Positions 59,659 through 64,000 of a DNA stretch of 64,000 nucleotides are shown piece by piece (the stretch's first letter is position 1; every line of letters begins with the position of its first letter). Position numbers and translations under genes: made by a program. Location of the stretch: contig JAUWYP010000001.1 in NCBI GenBank assembly GCA_030615765.1, positions 1-64,000 on the forward strand. Reading direction: 5' to 3'. This DNA is from Dehalococcoidia bacterium. GTDB lineage: Bacteria > Chloroflexota > Dehalococcoidia > SM23-28-2. Under the pieces are notes generated by a model that did no database searches, had not been told where the DNA came from, and saw only the letters and a program-made list of their open reading frames with translations.

Positions 59659-59709
59659 TAGACCATCTGGTCTACACCCGTTTGCCAGAGATGTAGACCA
59701 TCCGGTCTT
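59659..59709. promoter_or_regulatory. Two palindromic operators, TetR-like
   Basis: TAGACC-ATCT-GGTCTA (59659-59674) and TAGACC-ATCC-GGTCTT (59694-59709), centres 35 bases apart. A half-site AGACC also precedes the first. Perfect palindromes of this size are typical of TetR-family repressors; no TetR gene is in the window. They lie between two divergent genes and could control either. Confidence 0.55.
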
Positions 59710-59860
59710 TGATAGGCATTTGCTCAGAGCAGACCTAGGCGCTTTATCGGGGGCGAAATTGGGCCTTCGTTCAGATGGCAGGTGGTTGGCAGGCGTGTAG
59801 CCTGAGGTTGGGTTGAGGAGATGGGCCTGAGGAGGGTTCGGCAGATAGGGGGTTAGGCAG

Positions 59861-60361
59861 ATGGCAACGAGCGCTTACTTGCTGATTAGAGCGTCTGAGG
59901 AGGTCCGGCACAACGGGTATCTCCACGTGCTCGAGGATCTGTGTGCGCTGCCTGAGGTCGAGTACGTGGAACCAGTCTCGGGCCTGTATGACTGTGTGGC
60001 CCGGGTGGAGGCCCCGATAAGGCTCGTTTTCCTGGTCCACAAGGTCATGGCGAAGAGTTGGGTCGAGCGTGTGCACGTTCTGAGCGTTGATCAGCCGGTT
60101 CAGACAGCCCTGGAGTCGGAAGAGGAGCGGACGGCCAGGCTGATGCGGCAGCGTGAGATCATGAAGGCCAGCCGTGCTGGCCTTCCGCTCCCACCCGGAC
60201 CGGCGCCAAAGCTCCATCCCGGCGATGCTGGCCCTGCTGGCGCGGAGGAGGCTCGGACAGCCAGGCTGATGCGGCAGCGGGAGATCATCAAGGCTCACTA
60301 CCAGAAGGGCCGGACCCTGCGACGGTGGCTCCCGTTCGGTAGGGGTGAGGTTAAGGCCTAG
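59861..60361 (+). CDS. Lrp/AsnC-type ligand-sensing domain protein with duplicated tail motif
   Basis: A 166-residue protein. Residues 1-85 resemble the ACT-like RAM domain of Lrp/AsnC regulators (AYLLIRASEE, VLEDLCALPEVEYVEPVSGLYDCVARVEA, VHVLSVDQPVQTAL), but no DNA-binding helix-turn-helix is present. The C-terminal half contains the same motif twice: SEEERTARLMRQREIMKA and AEEARTARLMRQREIIKA, about 39 residues apart. It is flanked by the two duplicated solute-binding genes. It may sense a small ligand and act through a partner. Confidence 0.6.
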   Translation: MATSAYLLIRASEEVRHNGYLHVLEDLCALPEVEYVEPVSGLYDCVARVEAPIRLVFLVHKVMAKSWVERVHVLSVDQPVQTALESEEERTARLMRQREIMKASRAGLPLPPGPAPKLHPGDAGPAGAEEARTARLMRQREIIKAHYQKGRTLRRWLPFGRGEVKA

Positions 60362-60511
60362 CGAGCTACCCTGAAGATGAGTGCTGAAGGTACGCCCTTC
60401 GGCAAGTTCACAAGCTGGCCGAGGGTCCAGCAGAGCGGCCTGGATGGCGATGCTCTTCGGTGCTATTCGGGTTGACTGCTGGGCGGCGGTTGGCAGCACC
60501 AAGGCGAGAGC

Positions 60512-60540
60512 ATAACCAACCACACGATGGCGTTGGTCGG
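60512..60540 (+). repeat. Family A dispersed repeat copy
   Basis: AACCAACCACACGATGGCG followed by TTGGTCGG, just beyond the 3' end of paralogue 3. Confidence 0.5.
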
Positions 60541-60551
60541 CCGCGCTGGCG

Positions 60552-61877
60552 TCATTCCAGGTTCTGCTCTTCGAACAGATATAGCGGGCCGAAGTACTCC
60601 CACTTGCCCTTCCCATCCTCCACCGTAGCGCGCAGCATCCTGGCGGTCTCAAAGGCCGTGTGGTCGGTGTCGGAGAAGGAGATGTTCACTCCGTCTATGA
60701 GCAGGTCGCCGTGCCAGTCCTTGATGGACTCGAGTGCATCCATGAGCCCCTCTCGGGTGAGATTGTCGCAGGACCTGCTGAGCACCTCCACCGCCAGCTC
60801 TGCCAGCGCCTGGGAATAGATGGTGAAGTTGGTGGGCTGGGGCCCATCGTACTCCTTCATGATCCGGTAGTGCTCGGCTACAGCCGGGTCGTCGGTCGAG
60901 GTCGCCAGCTTGAGGGCCTGGAAGGTGATGGCCCCCTCTAGGAGCTCGGGCGAGACGAACTGAAACATCATTTCGTCGGCATTGATGTAGCTCAGCATCC
61001 ACTGGGGATGCCAGCCCAGGCGATCGGCCTGCTTGATGGCCTGAGCGCTGAAGCCGGGAGTGGCATTGGTGGCGACCACCTCGACGCCGGCGTTCTTCAT
61101 GTTGTTCACCTGGGAGCTGATGGAGACCGCGGTGATCTCGTAGCTCTGCTCGGAGACGATCTCGTTCTTATCGGGGTCCAGCCCGTCCTTCACCCCTGCC
61201 AGGAGGTCGGTGCCCATCATGAGATTCGGGTAGAGGACGCCCACCTTCTTGCCGGGCAGGTTTTCGGAGATGTACTGGCCGAAGAACACCCCCTCCATCC
61301 GGAAGCCGGGGATCATCTGGACGGTCCAGGGGTGCCCCTCGGGGTCGGCGCTGTATATGTGAGCCCCGGCGGAGCACAAGATGTCGGGCACTTCATTTTC
61401 GTTCAGATACTCCCAAACGGCGGAGTGGGGAGCATCGCCCAGGGAACCAACGATGGCGAATACCTTGTCCTGTTCCACCAGCTTGCGCACCGCCTCGATG
61501 GCCCTAGCCGGGTCGTCCTGGTTGTCCTCCACCTTGTACACGATCTTGCGACCGCAGACGCCCCCCTGGGTCTCGTTGACGTAATCGAAGTAGGTTTCTA
61601 TGGTCTGGGGGATCGTGGCGTAGACCGCCGCCATGGCGCCGGAGAGGATGAAATCGGCTCCCAGGATGATCTCTGTGTCGGTGATGCCGGGCACCTCCCC
61701 CACGGCGGTAGGAGTGCCGGTCTCTGCGGCTGTGGGCGTGTCGCCAGGGGTGGGAGCCCCCTCTTCTTCCTCCTCACAGGCCACCGCTAGGGTGATGACA
61801 ACCAGACAGGCTGTAAGTAGAACAGCCAGCAGAGCAGTGGTCTTACCTGGCAACGAGAGAGCGTACTTGACCTTCAT
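60552..61877 (-). CDS. Solute-binding lipoprotein, LivJ type (paralogue 3)
   Basis: Substrate-binding protein of 441 residues starting MKVKYALSLPGKTTALL, lipobox LAVAC, acidic run, short Thr/Pro linker and a Peripla_BP_6 domain (GITDTEIILGADFILSG, TQGGVCGRKIVYKVEDNQDD, PGFSAQAIKQADRLGWHPQW). It differs from paralogue 2 mainly in the linker and in scattered residues. AAGGGG lies upstream of the ATG. Tandem copies with no permease suggest either a shared transporter elsewhere or a non-transport sensing role. Confidence 0.88.
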   Translation of the reverse strand: MKVKYALSLPGKTTALLAVLLTACLVVITLAVACEEEEEGAPTPGDTPTAAETGTPTAVGEVPGITDTEIILGADFILSGAMAAVYATIPQTIETYFDYVNETQGGVCGRKIVYKVEDNQDDPARAIEAVRKLVEQDKVFAIVGSLGDAPHSAVWEYLNENEVPDILCSAGAHIYSADPEGHPWTVQMIPGFRMEGVFFGQYISENLPGKKVGVLYPNLMMGTDLLAGVKDGLDPDKNEIVSEQSYEITAVSISSQVNNMKNAGVEVVATNATPGFSAQAIKQADRLGWHPQWMLSYINADEMMFQFVSPELLEGAITFQALKLATSTDDPAVAEHYRIMKEYDGPQPTNFTIYSQALAELAVEVLSRSCDNLTREGLMDALESIKDWHGDLLIDGVNISFSDTDHTAFETARMLRATVEDGKGKWEYFGPLYLFEEQNLE

Positions 61878-61943
61878 CTTATTCGATACCCCTTCATACT
61901 AAACTTGCCCAATCCTAGCAACGGCACTGGTGCCGGCAATGGA

Positions 61944-61972
61944 AGGGTAATGCTGGCGAGAACCCATGTCAA
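61944..61972 (-). promoter_or_regulatory. Promoter of solute-binding paralogue 3
   Basis: TTGACA (61967-61972), 17-base spacer, TACCCT (61944-61949), minus strand. Beyond it, up to 62289, about 300 bases hold nothing I can support as a gene. Confidence 0.65.
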
Positions 61973-62289
61973 CCAGCGGGGCTCTTTCCCCGTCTGCGCG
62001 CCGTCCCACTCAAAGCACCGCAACTCCTCGACGGGAGGGTCCGAGCTCTGGATGATGCGCCGGGCATGGCCCACCGCGCTTAGGGCGATCTTGATGAGCT
62101 TCACCTGAGGGCTTGCTGAGGACGGTGCGTCCCCATTATAGTTGAGAGCGCGGAAGTTCGAGTTGGTTCCGTCAGCGCCAGCTAGACGAATCGTTCGAAG
62201 GCTGGTCCATCGCCCGCGGCCGTGAGGCCCCGCGCGGCTACGGAAGCCCAACCTGACTCAGGCCCCACCGAATAGGAGACTTCTCAGGC

Positions 62290-63711
62290 TTGCTGGTTAC
62301 CGTCGACCGCTGGAACCAAACCATTGACGTGGACGTGCCCGACGGGGCCGACGTTGTCGCTGCTGAGCCCCGGTCTGAGCACCCGGTCCTGGCCAACGAG
62401 CTAGCCGCTTTGCGTGCGGCGGTCGAACGGCCGTACGGGATGCCCCCGCTTTCGGACCTCGTATCGGCCTCCAGCCGGGTGGCGATAGCCTTCGACGACC
62501 CGCTGAAGTACGGACCCAAGTACCTGGCCGTACCCTTCCTGGTTGAGTACCTGCAGGACTGCGGCGTCTCGCTCACTAACATTACTCTCATCTCGGCCGG
62601 CGGAACCCATGACCGTCCTCCACGCGAGGACTTCATCGGCCTGTACCGGGGGATCTACCCGGTCTTCTCGGCAGAGTTCGTCGACCGGTTCTGGCCCGAC
62701 CGCTTCCTGATTCACGATGCCGAGGACGGATCGCAGCTTGTGAACATGGGAACCTCAGCGCTGGGCGACGTGGTGGAACACAACCGTATCCTGCTGGACT
62801 CGGATCTGCTCATCTACTGCGGGTCTATTCTGCCCCTGATCTGGGGTGGATATTCGGGAACCGGCGTGGCCGTCGGTCTGGCCAGCGCCCGCAGCATCTT
62901 CTCTCACCATCGCATGCAGGTCATCGGTTCGCCCCAGTCCTGCCACTCGGACGCTCGAACCAGCCTGTTCCAACAACACAAGGATGCGGTGATGGACCGC
63001 ATCGAGGAGTTCACGGGCCGGCGCGTCTTCTATGTAGACGGGGTGCCGGGTCCGACCGGAGGCTGGGCCGGCTTCTTTGCGGGGCACTTTCGGGCCTTGC
63101 GGGACGATGCCTGGCAGTGCGCCGACGAGCAGCACGTGCATAACTCCCCGCAGTACGACGTCATTGTGGTAGGGGTTCCCCAATACGTGTTCTACGGCGA
63201 CACGCGTAACCCCCTTATCAACCTCATGGCGGCGACCACCGTGGCTCGCGCCTGGCGGCGCAAGCCTCTGCTTCGGGCCGGAGGCGCAATGGTGCTGGTG
63301 ACGGCCTGCGACGGCCACATCGATCCAGACCTTCACCCCTCGCATCACGAGGCCCTTCGTCTCTTTGCCACCACCCGGCGAGCCGAGGCGGTGGAGGCGC
63401 ACTTCGAACGGCTGCGCTGCGAGCCGCGGTATCTAGACATGTACCGGAATCATCATGCCTACCACGGCTGGCATCCCATCGGGCTGTTCAACGAGAGCCA
63501 ATACGTTCTGGACCACGCTGGTCTGCTCATCTTCGCCAGCGGCAAGCCGCACGAGGCGCTGGAGGCAGTGGGAGCGACCTACGCACCGGACTTCCGGCGC
63601 GCCTGGGAGATAGTCCTCGCCCATTGTGGGCCCTCCCCGCGGACGCTGGTGCTCCCGTCCTATTTCAGCCGAGTGCCCATGATCTTCGACGTTGAGGCAA
63701 CGTCGGCGTAG
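62290..63711 (+). CDS. LarA-like protein (DUF2088), lacking the pincer lysine
   Basis: A 473-residue relative of the nickel-pincer lactate racemase LarA. The N-terminal domain shows SRVAIAFDDPLKYG, SAGGTHDRPPREDF and NRILLDSDLLIYCGSILP. In LarA a lysine in the SGG(R/A)K segment anchors the nickel cofactor; here that segment reads GGYSGTGVAVGLA, with no lysine. It may therefore be a racemase with a different anchor, or a non-pincer enzyme. The start is TTG 62290 with GGAGA upstream. No larB, larC or larE gene is nearby. Substrate unknown. Confidence 0.75.
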   Translation: MLVTVDRWNQTIDVDVPDGADVVAAEPRSEHPVLANELAALRAAVERPYGMPPLSDLVSASSRVAIAFDDPLKYGPKYLAVPFLVEYLQDCGVSLTNITLISAGGTHDRPPREDFIGLYRGIYPVFSAEFVDRFWPDRFLIHDAEDGSQLVNMGTSALGDVVEHNRILLDSDLLIYCGSILPLIWGGYSGTGVAVGLASARSIFSHHRMQVIGSPQSCHSDARTSLFQQHKDAVMDRIEEFTGRRVFYVDGVPGPTGGWAGFFAGHFRALRDDAWQCADEQHVHNSPQYDVIVVGVPQYVFYGDTRNPLINLMAATTVARAWRRKPLLRAGGAMVLVTACDGHIDPDLHPSHHEALRLFATTRRAEAVEAHFERLRCEPRYLDMYRNHHAYHGWHPIGLFNESQYVLDHAGLLIFASGKPHEALEAVGATYAPDFRRAWEIVLAHCGPSPRTLVLPSYFSRVPMIFDVEATSA

Positions 63712-63769
63712 AAGGCCGGGGCAAACCCTCAGCACCAGTTTACAGGTGCGCCGCGACAGGCACTGGCAT

Positions 63770-64000
63770 CTAGCCGTGCGGCGCGATGCCAGCAGCGGCC
63801 AGGGCAAGGTCGCGGTACTCTCCAAAAGGCGCCTCAGCGTGGATCATCATCCGCTGTGCCTCCATGGAGCCTTCGCCGTGGACGGTAATCACTTCCATGT
63901 GAGCGCTCTCGGCGGAGGCTACCATGCGGTGTGTGAGGGCGACCATCCTAAGGCGTTGCTCCGCGGTGTACCTGGGAGAGCCGCCCAGGTAGTGTTCCAG
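63770..64000 (-). CDS. HpaB-type 4-hydroxyphenylacetate 3-monooxygenase family protein (C-terminal end)
   Basis: Only the last 76 residues are inside the window. The sequence LEHYLGGSPRYTAEQRLRMVALTHRM, then EVITVHGEGSMEAQRMMIHAEA, matches the C-terminus of HpaB/4-hydroxybutyryl-CoA dehydratase-family flavin enzymes. Family members hydroxylate aromatics or dehydrate 4-hydroxybutyryl-CoA; the part that would decide between them is outside. Convergent with the LarA-like gene. Confidence 0.75.
   Translation of the reverse strand: MEHYLGGSPRYTAEQRLRMVALTHRMVASAESAHMEVITVHGEGSMEAQRMMIHAEAPFGEYRDLALAAAGIAPHG

Noticed and set aside
61874-62251. 125-residue minus-strand frame upstream of paralogue 3
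   Set aside because: It spans the promoter, and its last part corresponds to the duplicated non-coding region also found before paralogue 2. A short middle stretch looks protein-like and might be a gene remnant, but support is too thin.

Overview
The window is high-GC bacterial DNA. The best guess is a Chloroflexota lineage, probably Dehalococcoidia-like. This is inferred from several features: lipoproteins with acidic stretches and Pro/Thr linkers, a GuaB3-type IMP dehydrogenase relative, a DUF5317 membrane protein, STAND/TPR/SARP regulators, frequent GTG/TTG starts and several apparently leaderless transcripts. There is no rRNA or intact tRNA, so the assignment is not secure.

Layout. (1) 1-12293 is core chromosome: metG (partial), rsmI, guaB3, a lipoprotein solute-binding protein, prmC-prfA, hisS, rel, and the 5' part of comM. 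(2) 12294-50505 is a 38.2-kb integrative element inserted in comM by a large serine recombinase. Joining the flanks at a CA dinucleotide restores a 509-codon comM in frame, which fixes both ends to the base. (3) 50508-64000 is chromosome again: the comM 3' part, an AAA ATPase, small lipoproteins, purU, cutA, a UGA-containing AhpD-like gene that looks like a selenoprotein, two duplicated solute-binding lipoproteins, a LarA relative and the end of an HpaB-type oxygenase.

Inside the element there are four blocks. The left block (12.3-18.7 kb) is a translationally coupled replication/packaging module: recombinase, zinc-ribbon protein, P4-type primase-helicase, P27-type small terminase without a large terminase, and an excisionase-like protein. 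This resembles a phage satellite. The second block (18.9-36.8 kb) is a large defence island. Its DISARM core genes drmA and drmB sit with a NERD-helicase, a UvrD helicase and a GHKL-ATPase/SF2-helicase giant on one strand; divergently lie a cytosine-5 methyltransferase, a thymine-DNA-glycosylase-like HhH-GPD protein, a RecB/Cas4-like nuclease and an HNH nuclease. No DrmC phospholipase-D nuclease was seen. The third block (37.2-41.9 kb) is a LexA-boxed ImuB-DUF6504-DnaE2 mutagenesis cassette. The fourth block (42-50 kb) carries a membrane-anchored PD-(D/E)XK protein, an atypical response regulator, a STAND-TPR-SARP regulator, a 32-residue exported mini-peptide with a perfect Shine-Dalgarno, DUF5317, an NTF2-like protein, MarR and small HNH genes, and ends in relics of an older integration event.

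The strongest candidates for new biology are the non-canonical DISARM-like island with its methylation-repair pair, the regulator/mini-peptide module with matching 11-bp tandem operators, the integrase promoter that is only completed on circularisation, and the selenoprotein with an in-frame UGA followed by a SECIS-like hairpin.
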